From the NCBI GenBank assembly GCA_964343195.1, contig CAYFIR010000017.1, positions 1 to 62,397 on the forward strand: a DNA stretch of 62,397 nt, in the 5' to 3' direction. The notes under the pieces are model-generated. The model ran no database searches. It was not told where the DNA came from and worked only from the letters and a program-made list of their open reading frames with translations. Both the position numbers and the translations under genes were made by a program. This DNA is from CAYVAP01 sp964343195 (lineage in GTDB: Bacteria; Bacteroidota; Bacteroidia; J057). This document shows, piece by piece, positions 33,951 through 43,305 of this stretch (the first letter of the stretch is position 1; each line of letters opens with the position of its first letter).

Positions 33951-36146
33951 GTGAATCCAAGAATCGCGACTCAGGAAACTGAATTAGCCCAGGCTCTGAA
34001 AAAGTATTTTGGCTACGACAGTTTTCGAGGAAAACAGGAAGAAGTGATACAAAGTGTCCTTGATCGCAAGGACACGTTTGTCATAATGCCGACCGGTGCT
34101 GGCAAATCGCTTTGTTATCAGTTGCCAGCTGTCATCATGGACGGCACGGCCCTCGTTATTTCTCCCCTCATTGCCCTGATGAAAAATCAGGTTGACCAGC
34201 TCCAGGCCTTCGGGATAGAGGCTGGTTTTTTGAACAGCAGCATGAACCGGGGAGATTACGAAGCAGTCAAGCAAAAGGTGCTCAGCCGCCAGCTCAAGCT
34301 GCTCTACGTAGCTCCAGAATCTCTGGTAAAGGAAGAATTCATCGACTTTCTCAAGCAGTCTCACATCAGCTTTCTGGCGGTAGATGAGGCGCACTGTATC
34401 TCGGAATGGGGACACGATTTTCGCCCGGAATACCGCCGAATCCACGAAATGGTCAATCAGTTGGGGCAGGTTCCCGTGGTTGCCCTGACGGCTACTGCGA
34501 CCCCCAAGGTGCGGATTGACATCATGCATAATCTGCACATCGAGCAGGCCAATGTCTTCCTCACCTCCTTCAACCGCGACAATCTCTATTACGAAATACG
34601 GCCCAAGGTCAACCAGAACCACGCCACCACCGAGATCATTCGCTTTATCAAGCAGAACTCCGATAAGTCAGGCATTATCTATTGCCTGAGCCGCCGCCGT
34701 GTGGAGGAGATCGCAGAACTACTAAATGTAAACGGTATCAAGGCGGTACCCTATCATGCTGGCCTGGACTCTAATACCCGTTCCCGGCACCAGGATATGT
34801 TCCTCCAGGAAGATATCCATGTGGTAGTCGCCACGATCGCCTTCGGAATGGGAATCGACAAGCCCGATGTGCGCTTTGTGATTCACTTTGACGTCCCCAA
34901 GAGCATCGAGAGCTACTACCAGGAGACAGGTCGTGCCGGAAGGGATGGACTGGAAGGAAACTGTATACTTTTCTATGACTTCAACGACATTGTGAAGCTG
35001 GAGAAGTTCATGAAAGACAAGTCCGTAAGCGAACGGGAATCCGGGCGTTTGCTGCTATATGAAATGGCCTCTTTTGCAGAGTCTGGTGCCTGTCGCCGCA
35101 AGATGATGCTACACTACTTTGGCGAGACCTTTGACGTAAAGCGCTGTAATGGGATGTGTGACAACTGTCGCCACCCCAAAGAGTCATTTGATGCCCAGAA
35201 AGAAGCCAAACAGGCGCTGGCAGCAGTCAAGCAGGTGGGAGAGAAGTTTGGGCAGACGCACATCATTGGAGTGCTGAGGGGCTCTAATAACCAGGCGATC
35301 CACCTCTATGAACACGAAAAAATCCCAATTTTTGGCCGGGGAACTCATCTGTCAGATAAGGAATGGAAGTCAGTGTTGAGTCAGTTGATCATCAACGACT
35401 ATCTGGTCAAGGATGTGGATGAATATGGTGTAATCAAGCTAGGAGAGAAAGGAAAAAAGTTCCTGAAAGAGCCTTCCAGCATTGAGTTGATCAAGTACCA
35501 GGATCTGGACCTGACCCATAAAGAATCCGGAGATCCAGTTGAGAATTTTCAGACCTACGACGTCGTCCTGTTTGACAAACTTCGGAAGCTCCGCAAGAAA
35601 CTGGCCGACGAAAAAGGTATCCCGCCTTTTGTCATATTCCAGGATACTTCACTGGAGGACATGTCCACCAAGTATCCCACCTCCATGAATGAGTTCTTCA
35701 ACATCACGGGAGTGGGGCAGGGGAAAGCCAAAAAATTTGCGGCACCCTTTATCAAGCTCATCTCCGAGTATGTGGAATCCAATGGCATAGAGCGTACCAG
35801 CGAACTGGTCGTCAAGGCGGCAGCCCGAAAGTCCATGAACAAGCTTTTTGTGATCCAGCATGTCGATCGGCGGACTCCTCTGGATCAGATTGCCAAGATC
35901 AAAGGCATGGAGTACGAGGAACTGCTGGGAAATGTGGAACAAATCGTTTACTCAGGTACCAAGCTTAACCTCGATTATTACATCGAAGACGTAATGGACG
36001 ACGATGCCATTGACGAAATCTACGATTACTTCATGGGAGCCGAGACCGATGATCTCAATACAGCTGAAGGCGAACTGGGCTCTACTGTTTCACGCGACGA
36101 GATTCGCCTGGTGAGGTTGAAGTTTATCTCTGAGGTAGGCAACTAG
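33951..36146 (+). CDS. recQ: ATP-dependent DNA helicase RecQ
   Basis: RecQ unwinds DNA 3'-5' in recombination and fork repair. The 731-residue protein has the complete set: RecQ motif 0 near FRGKQEEVIQ, Walker A MPTGAGKS, DEAH in VDEAHCISEWGHDFRPEY, motif III LTATATP, motif VI YYQETGRAGRDG, the zinc domain (CRRKMM...CNGMCDNC), a winged helix and an HRDC domain at about 520-600. A further C-terminal extension of about 130 residues ends in acidic clusters, as in several Bacteroidota RecQ proteins. GTG at 33951 is the start; no earlier ATG fits. Confidence 0.97.
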   Translation: MNPRIATQETELAQALKKYFGYDSFRGKQEEVIQSVLDRKDTFVIMPTGAGKSLCYQLPAVIMDGTALVISPLIALMKNQVDQLQAFGIEAGFLNSSMNRGDYEAVKQKVLSRQLKLLYVAPESLVKEEFIDFLKQSHISFLAVDEAHCISEWGHDFRPEYRRIHEMVNQLGQVPVVALTATATPKVRIDIMHNLHIEQANVFLTSFNRDNLYYEIRPKVNQNHATTEIIRFIKQNSDKSGIIYCLSRRRVEEIAELLNVNGIKAVPYHAGLDSNTRSRHQDMFLQEDIHVVVATIAFGMGIDKPDVRFVIHFDVPKSIESYYQETGRAGRDGLEGNCILFYDFNDIVKLEKFMKDKSVSERESGRLLLYEMASFAESGACRRKMMLHYFGETFDVKRCNGMCDNCRHPKESFDAQKEAKQALAAVKQVGEKFGQTHIIGVLRGSNNQAIHLYEHEKIPIFGRGTHLSDKEWKSVLSQLIINDYLVKDVDEYGVIKLGEKGKKFLKEPSSIELIKYQDLDLTHKESGDPVENFQTYDVVLFDKLRKLRKKLADEKGIPPFVIFQDTSLEDMSTKYPTSMNEFFNITGVGQGKAKKFAAPFIKLISEYVESNGIERTSELVVKAAARKSMNKLFVIQHVDRRTPLDQIAKIKGMEYEELLGNVEQIVYSGTKLNLDYYIEDVMDDDAIDEIYDYFMGAETDDLNTAEGELGSTVSRDEIRLVRLKFISEVGN

Positions 36147-36150
36147 TGGA

Positions 36151-36245
36151 ATAAGTTCGAAGTTCGGAGTCCGATGTTCGTAGTTTAAAGTTTCCCGCTT
36201 CGCGGGATTTCGCTGTGCTCAACAGCGTCCGTAGTTCGCAGCCTC
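36151..36245. repeat. Dispersed TTCGAAGTTCG words with two small hairpins
   Basis: Near-tandem words gttcgaagttcgg and gttcgtagttt, then two perfect hairpins, cccgcttcgcggg (36197-36209) and gctgtgctcaacagc (36214-36228), then cgtagttcgc. Same family as 18366-18400. Confidence 0.6.
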
Positions 36246-36321
36246 AAGTGTTGCGCGAAAGTACCTTGTGCTGGTTTGATGTGGCTGTTTACTTCTTTCC
36301 AAGAGCACTGGAATTACAAAT

Positions 36322-36690
36322 TCACTCCACAAGCGGTGTCCCACATCGATGACAGTATCTCGCATAGGGGTGTGAAACTGTATCACAGTTAGGACAAAGC
36401 TCCTGCAGGGTGGGAGCTATTGCCGTATTCGTCGAAGGTCGCTGAGGGGGCGTTTCCTGTTCCTCACTATCTTTAGGCATAAAAATGGCCAGCCCCATAT
36501 AAGCCAGCAGGTTGATCCCGGAAGTAAAGGGTGTGGCGATTACAAATGCTAGCCTGACCAGTGCCGGATTGACATTGAAGTATCGGGCAATACCCGCACA
36601 GACTCCGGTCAGACTCCCTCTGGGACGACTAAGGCCTTTGATGTTAAGCAGGTGCTGACGGCGATGTGGTGCAGGTAGATGTCGAGGCAT
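36322..36690 (-). CDS. PspC-domain protein with C-terminal zinc ribbon
   Basis: A 122-residue protein. The PspC domain (about 17-75) shows LSRPRGSLTGVCAGIARYFNVNPALVRLAFVIATPF and GLAIFMPKD, normally one inner-membrane helix pair in phage-shock/envelope-stress regulators. After a Pro/Thr-rich linker the last 30 residues form a zinc ribbon with CPNC and CHRC pairs (C98/C101 and C113/C116). Such ribbons often sit on small membrane proteins with a cytosolic sensing or docking role. No other psp genes are in the window. Confidence 0.85.
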   Translation of the reverse strand: MPRHLPAPHRRQHLLNIKGLSRPRGSLTGVCAGIARYFNVNPALVRLAFVIATPFTSGINLLAYMGLAIFMPKDSEEQETPPQRPSTNTAIAPTLQELCPNCDTVSHPYARYCHRCGTPLVE

Positions 36691-36808
36691 GGCTGAATTT
36701 TCCTGTTCCTGTTGGAGTGCAAAATCAAATTCCTGTCTTTGAGACGATATCCTACATGGGAAAATTGTCCAAGATTCCTTTACTTGTCTCCAAACTTACT
36801 CCCAAAAA

Positions 36809-37783
36809 ATGAAAGAAGCGATCGCCCTCAAAGAAACCATCGAGTCCCATATTTTGTCCATGAATCTGGGTGAGCGAAAGCCTGCGAATCTCTACGCACC
36901 CATGCAGTATATCCTTGCACTCAAGGGGAAGCGTATCAGGCCTATCCTGACATTGCTGGCCTACGAAGCCGCTGGGGGGAAGGATGTAGAAAAAGCACTG
37001 AATCTGGCCTCATCGGTGGAATTATTCCACAATTTTACCCTGATGCACGATGACATCATGGACCGTGCACCGGTTCGACGGGGACAGCCATCGGTTCACA
37101 TCAAGTGGGATGAAAACATCGCCATCCTGTCAGGCGATGCACTATTTGCCTTTTCCATGGGACTCGTAGTAGAGGATTTTCCGGACAAGGCGGCGATCCT
37201 GGCTACTGAATTTACCCGTGTAGCCATGGGAGTTTGTGAGGGACAAATGGAAGACCTGGACCTGGCACAGACTACGGCGGTTGATGTACCAGCCTACATC
37301 GAGATGATCCGAAAAAAAACGGCTGTATTGCTGGGAGGCTGTCTGAGTATGGGAGCACTTGCTGCTGGCGCTTCAGCCGACCTCGCGGACGAAATGCGGC
37401 AGTATGGTGAATATCTGGGGATAGCATTTCAGCTTCAGGACGACTTGATGGACGCATTTCCGCCTGAGGGGTTTGGGAAGCAGCAAGGGGGAGATATCAT
37501 CGAAAACAAGAAAACCTACCTGTACCTAAGGGCACTGGAAACGGCATCAACCGATCAGAGAAAGCGTCTTGAGGAGTTGTTCTCCCAGGATGGAGAGGAT
37601 CAGCAGGCGAAGGTAAAGGAGGTCCTGGAAATTTTTGAGGAATGCGGCGTGAAATCAGATACACAGGACCTGATTGAAGAGTATTTTCAGAAGGCCGTGA
37701 GCCTGAGTGGCTCCTTATCTGGAAAAATCAGCATGAATTCCCTACAGGAATACCTGGGGGTGATTTCAAAAAGGAAAGTATAA
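36809..37783 (+). CDS. Polyprenyl diphosphate synthase
   Basis: A 324-residue all-helical prenyltransferase that extends allylic diphosphates with IPP for quinones, carotenoids or lipid carriers. The first aspartate-rich motif DDIMD is at 81-85 after ELFHNFTLMH, the second DDLMD at 211-215 after AFQLQ. GKRIRP at 40-45 binds IPP. The product chain length cannot be fixed; C15-C20 is plausible, because the residue five before the first motif is Phe. It stands next to the LIC11966-like gene, 45 bases away, probably without functional link. Confidence 0.93.
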   Translation: MKEAIALKETIESHILSMNLGERKPANLYAPMQYILALKGKRIRPILTLLAYEAAGGKDVEKALNLASSVELFHNFTLMHDDIMDRAPVRRGQPSVHIKWDENIAILSGDALFAFSMGLVVEDFPDKAAILATEFTRVAMGVCEGQMEDLDLAQTTAVDVPAYIEMIRKKTAVLLGGCLSMGALAAGASADLADEMRQYGEYLGIAFQLQDDLMDAFPPEGFGKQQGGDIIENKKTYLYLRALETASTDQRKRLEELFSQDGEDQQAKVKEVLEIFEECGVKSDTQDLIEEYFQKAVSLSGSLSGKISMNSLQEYLGVISKRKV

Positions 37784-37827
37784 CCCGAAATTTCTATAAA
37801 CCTTAGTTTCACATCTTAATTACAATC

Positions 37828-38868
37828 ATGAAGGATTTTTCCAAGAGGCTATTTGGCCTCCTGCTTGTCATGTGTAGCCTACAGGTGTTGCACGCTCAGG
37901 ACTATGCCCATGCTGGGGAGTACATGGATGCCATGGGAGAGCTTTATGGCGAACTCAACAAAGATCAGTGGGCCTACATCAAGGCCTCCAGTCAGGGGCG
38001 TAGCGCCCGGAGGATAGAAAGGAAGCGGCAGGAACTGCTTCAGACCAATCGCGAGATGCAGCAGATGGTTCGTCGTATGCCTGCATATGAAGGAGACGCA
38101 AGCCTGCGGGACTCAACAGTTCAGTATCTGCGAATGTGCTTTGATGTCCTGAATGAGGACTATGGCAAGATAGTCGATCTCGAGGCAATTGCCGAAGATT
38201 CCTATGATGCCATGGAGGCCTATCTTACAGCCAAGGAACAGGCTAGCGACCGGTTGGATGACGCGGGAAGCCGACTGGAGATGCACCAGAAAATTTTTGC
38301 GGCTTCTCACAATGTGCAGCTCATTGAGGGGGAACAGAGTCGCACTTCCCTACGTCTGGAGCAAGCCGGGAAGACCATTCGGTATTACAACCAACTGTAT
38401 CTCGTGTTCTTCAAATGCTACAAGCAGGAAGCCTACCTCCTCGATGCTGCCCATCGCGGAGATGTCAGCGCATTGGTGCAGAATCAACAGGCACTGGGAG
38501 CTTTTGCAGCAGAAGGCATGGCCACTCTGGATACGATGCCAGACTTTGAGGGAGATGCCAGCCTGAAGCAAACCTGCCGGGAGATTCTGAATTTTTACGC
38601 ACAGGAAGCAGAAGAGTCTGCCCCGGTCATGATCGACTATTTCCTCAAAAAGGAAAACTTCGAGACCATCCAGAAAGCCTTTGAGGCCAAACGTCCACGG
38701 GACCGTACCCAGGAAGATGTTGACCGCTTCAACAAGGCTGTGGAAGATTATAACAATGCCGTGGCTGACTATAACACAGTCAATGAGCAGCTAAATAAGC
38801 AACGCGGCGAGTTAGTGGATAACTGGAACAAGGCCAGTGATCGCTTCATGAAGGAACATGTAAAGTAA
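37828..38868 (+). CDS. LIC11966/DUF3829-like surface protein
   Basis: A 346-residue exported, mostly helical protein with signal peptide ending VLHAQ. It contains an internal duplication: RRMPAYEGDASLRD at about 84-97 and DTMPDFEGDASLKQ at about 237-250, each followed by a YLRMCFDVL / EILNFYAQEA helix, so two similar helical bundles are likely. The end is a coiled-coil-like stretch (NKAVEDYNNAVADYNTVNEQ). It matches the LIC11966 group of surface proteins; the function is unknown. A strong terminator follows. Confidence 0.75.
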   Translation: MKDFSKRLFGLLLVMCSLQVLHAQDYAHAGEYMDAMGELYGELNKDQWAYIKASSQGRSARRIERKRQELLQTNREMQQMVRRMPAYEGDASLRDSTVQYLRMCFDVLNEDYGKIVDLEAIAEDSYDAMEAYLTAKEQASDRLDDAGSRLEMHQKIFAASHNVQLIEGEQSRTSLRLEQAGKTIRYYNQLYLVFFKCYKQEAYLLDAAHRGDVSALVQNQQALGAFAAEGMATLDTMPDFEGDASLKQTCREILNFYAQEAEESAPVMIDYFLKKENFETIQKAFEAKRPRDRTQEDVDRFNKAVEDYNNAVADYNTVNEQLNKQRGELVDNWNKASDRFMKEHVK

Positions 38869-38888
38869 GGTATGAAAGGAAGTGAATG

Positions 38889-38935
38889 AATCCCCCTTCT
38901 CGGCATTGAGCCGGGAAGGGGGATTCTCTGTTTTG
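38889..38935 (+). terminator. Intrinsic terminator
   Basis: Long arms, aatcccccttctcggc (38889-38904) and gccgggaagggggatt (38910-38925), pair almost perfectly around a five-base loop, then CTCTGTTTTG. Confidence 0.8.
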
Positions 38936-39022
38936 CGGAGAAAATTCAGGCATAAAGCAGCAAAAATGTAATCTTTACGCATTAACCGTCTTCATAGCAA
39001 ACAAAACCTAATTCTAATCACT

Positions 39023-40363
39023 ATGAAGAAAATTCTAGGACCTCTATTCACAACCCTTTTTCTGCTGGGAATGACCATGAGCCTTCAGGCCCAGACAACC
39101 GGCATGAACTACCAGGCAGTTGCTCGCGATGGCAGTGGTGCCCTGATGACCAATACCAACATTAACCTGGAATTCCAGGTGGTGGAAGGTGCTATCCCTG
39201 GTACCGTAGTGTACGCCGAGGATGCAACTGCTACCACCAATGCTTTCGGGCTATTTACCGTGGTGATTGGTGAGGGGACTCCTACCACTTCCACTTATGA
39301 TCAAATTAACTGGGCTGCTGACGAGCACTACCTCATCGTAGAAGTTAATGGCGCCAAAGTGGATACCATGCGCTTCCAGAGCGTTCCATACAGCGAGGTC
39401 GCGACAGGGATGGAACTGGAAGATTTACAGGGAGTAAGTGGAACTTCTTCTCCTTCCTCCGGAGATGTCCTGCAATATGACGGCAGCAACTGGACCGCTG
39501 CAGGGTTGACCAGCCCGTGGACCGTTGCTGGTAGCACCATCAGCAATGCAACTGGAAACAAAGTGTTTGTTAACCGCACAAGTGGAATAACAGGGTCAGA
39601 ATATTTTGGAGTTACCTCTCCAACAACGGGTAATGCCTACGGAGGAATGTATGTTGAAACCCAGAGCGAAACGGGCCGACCATTCTATGGATATGCCGCG
39701 GATGGCACTGCATTTTCATGGACTTACTGGGATGGAAGCGACAGCACCTGGAAACTGTACAATGACGGCACCCAGTTTAGTGTAACCCGTGATACCAAGG
39801 TTGGTATAGGCACCGCCGATCCTGACCATTCACTTGACATCAGGCATGACTTTGGCCCCGGAGCAAACCTTGGCAACGGATTGAAAATTCACCACGTGTC
39901 TGGCAGCGGAAATGAATATTACAAATTCTACGTTGCCAGTGGGGGGAGCATGAGCCTGTACCACAACACCGATTATGTTGGGAACTGGAATGGAACAACT
40001 GGCGCATATTCCGCGACTTCAGATGCCAGACTTAAAAAGAATGTTTCTGTATATGGGGAGGTATTGCCCAAAGTGATGCAGCTGCAAGCCAAAACATACC
40101 ATTATACTCGCAATGATGACTCCGATCGCAGGTCACTTGGATTCATTGCCCAGGAAGTAGAGCCTTTGTTCCCACACGTTGTATATCAGGACGGGGAAGC
40201 AGATCAGGTGGAAGACCCATATTATTCGATTGATTACGCCGGTTTCTCGGTGATTGCCATCAAGGCCATACAGGAGCAGCAGGAAGTTATTGAGCAGCAG
40301 CAGCGTACAATTGATGAGTTGGTGAACCGACTGGAAGCTTTGGAGGCAAAAATCCAGGAGTAA
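39023..40363 (+). CDS. Surface protein with C-terminal S74 (endosialidase-chaperone) domain
   Basis: A 446-residue exported protein with signal peptide ending SLQAQ and an N-terminal region typical of Bacteroidota tail-fibre-like proteins (GMNYQAVARDGSG, then LTVEVNGAKVDTMRFQSVPYS). The C-terminus is a Peptidase_S74 intramolecular chaperone: SDARLKKNV, LGFIAQEVEPLFPHVV, YSIDYAGFSVIAIKAIQE, then a coiled coil. In studied members this domain trimerises the fibre and cuts itself off at Ser in the SD motif. It is followed by a T9SS cargo gene. Host-attachment or surface-fibre function is inferred. Confidence 0.88.
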   Translation: MKKILGPLFTTLFLLGMTMSLQAQTTGMNYQAVARDGSGALMTNTNINLEFQVVEGAIPGTVVYAEDATATTNAFGLFTVVIGEGTPTTSTYDQINWAADEHYLIVEVNGAKVDTMRFQSVPYSEVATGMELEDLQGVSGTSSPSSGDVLQYDGSNWTAAGLTSPWTVAGSTISNATGNKVFVNRTSGITGSEYFGVTSPTTGNAYGGMYVETQSETGRPFYGYAADGTAFSWTYWDGSDSTWKLYNDGTQFSVTRDTKVGIGTADPDHSLDIRHDFGPGANLGNGLKIHHVSGSGNEYYKFYVASGGSMSLYHNTDYVGNWNGTTGAYSATSDARLKKNVSVYGEVLPKVMQLQAKTYHYTRNDDSDRRSLGFIAQEVEPLFPHVVYQDGEADQVEDPYYSIDYAGFSVIAIKAIQEQQEVIEQQQRTIDELVNRLEALEAKIQE

Positions 40364-40432
40364 TCTGGTAAAAGGGCGTTTGCCCCCACCGGTAATTTCT
40401 TTATCTTGAGTAACACCCAAAGCAAAGAACAG

Positions 40433-40936
40433 ATGAAACAATTGATATTACTCTCCTGGGTTATCCTGGGACTCATGAGCTTTTCAACTGCCCAATCCAT
40501 CGAACGGAGTGTGATTGGTGCTACGGGAGGCTATGCCGAAACTGGCTCGGTAAGTGTCTCTGCTACTGTTGGCGAAATAGCTGTTGAGACCGTTAGTGAT
40601 GGAAACACCATCCTCACCCAGGGATTTCAACAGCCTGTAGAAGGCGACTTTACCAGCATTCGTCGTCCGGAGATCTCCGTCAACTACCGGGTCTATCCCA
40701 ACCCGACGGCTCAGACCCTGAATATCGAGCTAAGTAGCACTGAGATCATGGACATGGAAATTAGTCTGGTGGACATGCAGGGACGCTCAGTTGGGCTACA
40801 GGAACTCATTCAGCTGAGCGGTACCGCCCAGCGGCAATGGGACATTAGCAGCCTGAGCGAAGGCACCTATATTCTCCGCTTCGTCGAGCAGGCAGGCCCT
40901 GTAATTCACTCTGTCCGCATCCAAAAGGTCCATTAG
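40433..40936 (+). CDS. Short T9SS type A sorting-domain protein
   Basis: A 167-residue exported protein with signal peptide ending FSTAQ. The C-terminal 80 residues are a type A sorting domain for the type IX secretion system: YRVYPNPTAQTLNIEL, VDMQGRSV, SSLSEGTYILRF and the end VRIQKVH. The N-terminal part is only about 65 residues (IGATGGYAETGSVSVSATVGEIAVETV), a pattern common in short repeats ahead of sorting domains, so it may be a minimal surface protein. It follows the S74 gene by 70 bases and may be cotranscribed with it. Confidence 0.88.
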   Translation: MKQLILLSWVILGLMSFSTAQSIERSVIGATGGYAETGSVSVSATVGEIAVETVSDGNTILTQGFQQPVEGDFTSIRRPEISVNYRVYPNPTAQTLNIELSSTEIMDMEISLVDMQGRSVGLQELIQLSGTAQRQWDISSLSEGTYILRFVEQAGPVIHSVRIQKVH

Positions 40937-41025
40937 GGAGGTAAAAGGGGATCCGGTAGAACGCTGAACCTCGCGGATAATCCGAAAAGTACCTGAGACC
41001 GAATCACGAATTTCCAGTTTCTTCC

Positions 41026-42228
41026 ATGCACATAGGCGTCATTGCTCCGCCCGAAAGTTTTCACACCCAGAAATGGGTTGCTGGATTGTGCGCAGCAGGC
41101 GCAGACGTAACGACTTTTAGTTTTACCCCTGGCCAGGTGCCGGGGGTAAATGCTGTTCAGGTCATGCCTCGCTTTACCCACAAAGGCGAGCTGACCTACC
41201 TTAGCTACCTGACAGGGGGCAAACGCCTCAAAAGTGCTCTTGAGGCCCATCAGGTTGATATCGTCAATCCCCTGAATGTCACCCCTTTCGGAGTATGGGC
41301 TTTGCAATCCGGGGTGAGGCCTCTGGTGAATGTCGCCATGGGAGCTGACATACTGGAGTATCCGCCTGAGCGATCCATGGCCATTGCTGACTCTCGCCGA
41401 TGGGAGAGTCAGGGGGAGAGCAGTTCGAGGCTCCAAAAGTTAACAGGACAGGCAAAATGGCATGGGTTCCGATTTTGGGTAAATAAGGCTCTACACGCCA
41501 GCGACCTGATCACAGGTGATAACCTGCAATTGGTACACGCGGTCAGAGACTGGTTCGGAGTTCCTGCGGAGCGCGTGAAGCTGAACCGATGGGGAATAGA
41601 GCCCGAGCTGTTTGGTAGTAGCATAGAGGTGCAGGCGCAATTGAGGGAAATGCTGGAGTTGAAGCCGGGCCAGCCCCTGGTCCTGAGTCCCCGCGGCGTA
41701 AAGCCTGTGTATCAGGCCGATATCATCCTGGAGGCTTTTGAGACCTTGCTAAAGGAAGGTAAAACAGATGCCAAGCTGGTAGTTTTGTCCACTGGCTACC
41801 AATCTGCGCCAGGCCTGCATGAGCAGGCTTCCCGGCTACACAAAGCCTATGCTGATTTTCACTATCAAACAGAGCTGATTCCCCGCGAATGGATGTCTCA
41901 GTTGTGGCTTATGACAGATGCCTTTGTTAATATTCCGGCCTATGACGGCTTTTCAAACGCCTTAAATGAAGGCCGATATGCCAGCGCCATCCCCATTCTC
42001 AACGATATCCCTGCCCATAGAGAGATTGCAGAAGAGGGCTCTCATGCCCTCTATGTCAAACCTCTTACCTCCGAAAAACTGGCTCAGAAAATAAGCGAGG
42101 CATTAGTTGCCCTGCCTGAACTGCGCCCTCGTATTGCTACTGCTAATCGATCATGGGTGGAAACCCATGCCATGTTTGCGCATAATATGGCTCATCTGGT
42201 TACCAGGATGGAGAACCTGCTGAAATAG
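41026..42228 (+). CDS. GT-B glycosyltransferase (GT4-like)
   Basis: A 400-residue glycosyltransferase with two Rossmann-like lobes. The N-lobe includes MHIGVIAPPESFHTQKWVAGL, and the C-lobe includes PLVLSPRGVKPVYQADIILEAFETL, then the donor-binding PAYDGFSNALNEGRYASAIPILNDIPAHREI, where GFSNALNEG replaces the common GFGLxxLEA pattern of GT4. It probably transfers a sugar from a nucleotide donor in cell-surface polysaccharide or glycolipid synthesis. It is alone, not in a polysaccharide operon. Confidence 0.88.
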   Translation: MHIGVIAPPESFHTQKWVAGLCAAGADVTTFSFTPGQVPGVNAVQVMPRFTHKGELTYLSYLTGGKRLKSALEAHQVDIVNPLNVTPFGVWALQSGVRPLVNVAMGADILEYPPERSMAIADSRRWESQGESSSRLQKLTGQAKWHGFRFWVNKALHASDLITGDNLQLVHAVRDWFGVPAERVKLNRWGIEPELFGSSIEVQAQLREMLELKPGQPLVLSPRGVKPVYQADIILEAFETLLKEGKTDAKLVVLSTGYQSAPGLHEQASRLHKAYADFHYQTELIPREWMSQLWLMTDAFVNIPAYDGFSNALNEGRYASAIPILNDIPAHREIAEEGSHALYVKPLTSEKLAQKISEALVALPELRPRIATANRSWVETHAMFAHNMAHLVTRMENLLK

Positions 42229-42596
42229 TTTTAAGGGGGAAGGGATAGAAATTGCCTCATTCGTCCCAGTAGCTCCTATACCGGGGAAAGGTAGATGAAT
42301 ACATGCTTCTATGTTGACAGTTTTTTATTCATCTGTAAATGTGGCAACCTGTAAAAAATTCAGGCTCAGTGAACCATTTCCTCCTGGGGCAGGTTGATAA
42401 GGATGAACTATTCGCGCAGGAAAATGTGGCCCAATGGCCTTTGTGGCACTGGAATTGGGTATTAGTTCCCTCGGTGTGCCAGGTATAATCCGGAGGTATT
42501 GACTCATTTCAGAGAGGTAAGACCTGCTAGAGAGTGATCCTTGGAGCTATGTGCACCCGGCTTATTTTGCAATCATTAACCATTACCGGAAGATCG
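42229..42596. other. Intergenic stretch with one hairpin
   Basis: No gene is supported. A 9-bp stem, agatgaata (42293-42301) with tattcatct (42326-42334), encloses a loop of 24 bases containing a T6 run; it may act as a weak terminator or leader structure. The remaining sequence has no repeat family or clear promoter. Confidence 0.4.
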
Positions 42597-43151
42597 ATGC
42601 ACCACACCCTGAATCATTCTGCTAAAGGAGAGAGAATCTATCAGCTCGAACCCCATGTCTCGTATTTTAACATCAATTCCAGCGACCGGAAATCCTTTAT
42701 TTTTCCGTTCCAGGTGATGGGGTATATGCTTGGCTTTTTCATTCTGATGGGGTTGTACTTCGCAGTTTTCAAGGATGATCCTTCAGTGGGTGGAATCGTA
42801 ACCTGGATTTGCTGCATCTTTGCCCCATTCTATCTGCCTGGGGTTTATCATTACCGGCGTTCCTTTTTGCAGGATCGCTCAACCGAGATTGAGGTGGATT
42901 CCCGCAACCGGATGCTTCGCTACATCAACAGGGAGAAAGGGCAGGACCTCCTGTTTCATGCAGAACAGGTTCAGCGCTGTGATATTTATGTGAGTGCCAT
43001 GCTTCCCTACCTGACAGAGTATCTCTGCATCGAGCTGGCGGGAGGCCGCAAAATTGTCCTTTCGGGGCTTATCGCCACTCCACGAGAACTGGCCGAAGAG
43101 TTGGAGTTAGACTGTAATATCCACCGACGTTACTTCAATCCCGTCCCATAG
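42597..43151 (+). CDS. Hypothetical membrane protein with two helices
   Basis: A 184-residue protein from the ATG at 42597, preferred because it begins MHHTLNHSAKGERIYQLEP; the open frame reaches 42534. Two adjacent transmembrane helices (about 45-90, PFQVMGYMLGFFILMGLYFAV and GIVTWICCIFAPFYLPGVY) are followed by a cytosolic beta-rich domain (STEIEVDSRNRMLRYIN, RKIVLSGLI) that resembles bacterial PH-type domains after a membrane hairpin. I do not recognise a family. A bidirectional terminator lies between it and the convergent next gene. Confidence 0.65.
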   Translation: MHHTLNHSAKGERIYQLEPHVSYFNINSSDRKSFIFPFQVMGYMLGFFILMGLYFAVFKDDPSVGGIVTWICCIFAPFYLPGVYHYRRSFLQDRSTEIEVDSRNRMLRYINREKGQDLLFHAEQVQRCDIYVSAMLPYLTEYLCIELAGGRKIVLSGLIATPRELAEELELDCNIHRRYFNPVP

Positions 43152-43208
43152 GAACGCTCAAAAAATTAGTTCCGCTTTTGACTTGATATCTTGCCCGTAT
43201 ACTGCGTC

Positions 43209-43247
43209 AGAAAAAGCCTCATTTGGCTCGCCAAACTCGGTTTTTCT
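43209..43247. terminator. Bidirectional terminator between convergent genes
   Basis: gaaaaagcc...ggtttttc arms with an inner tttggctcgccaaa dyad (43222-43235) lie between two convergent genes; A- and T-runs are present on both sides. Confidence 0.55.
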
Positions 43248-43305
43248 TTCTTGTCTGCGAACAAGATCTCTTCGTAAAATCGGGAAGTTATTTTTCTCGC
43301 GTCCC

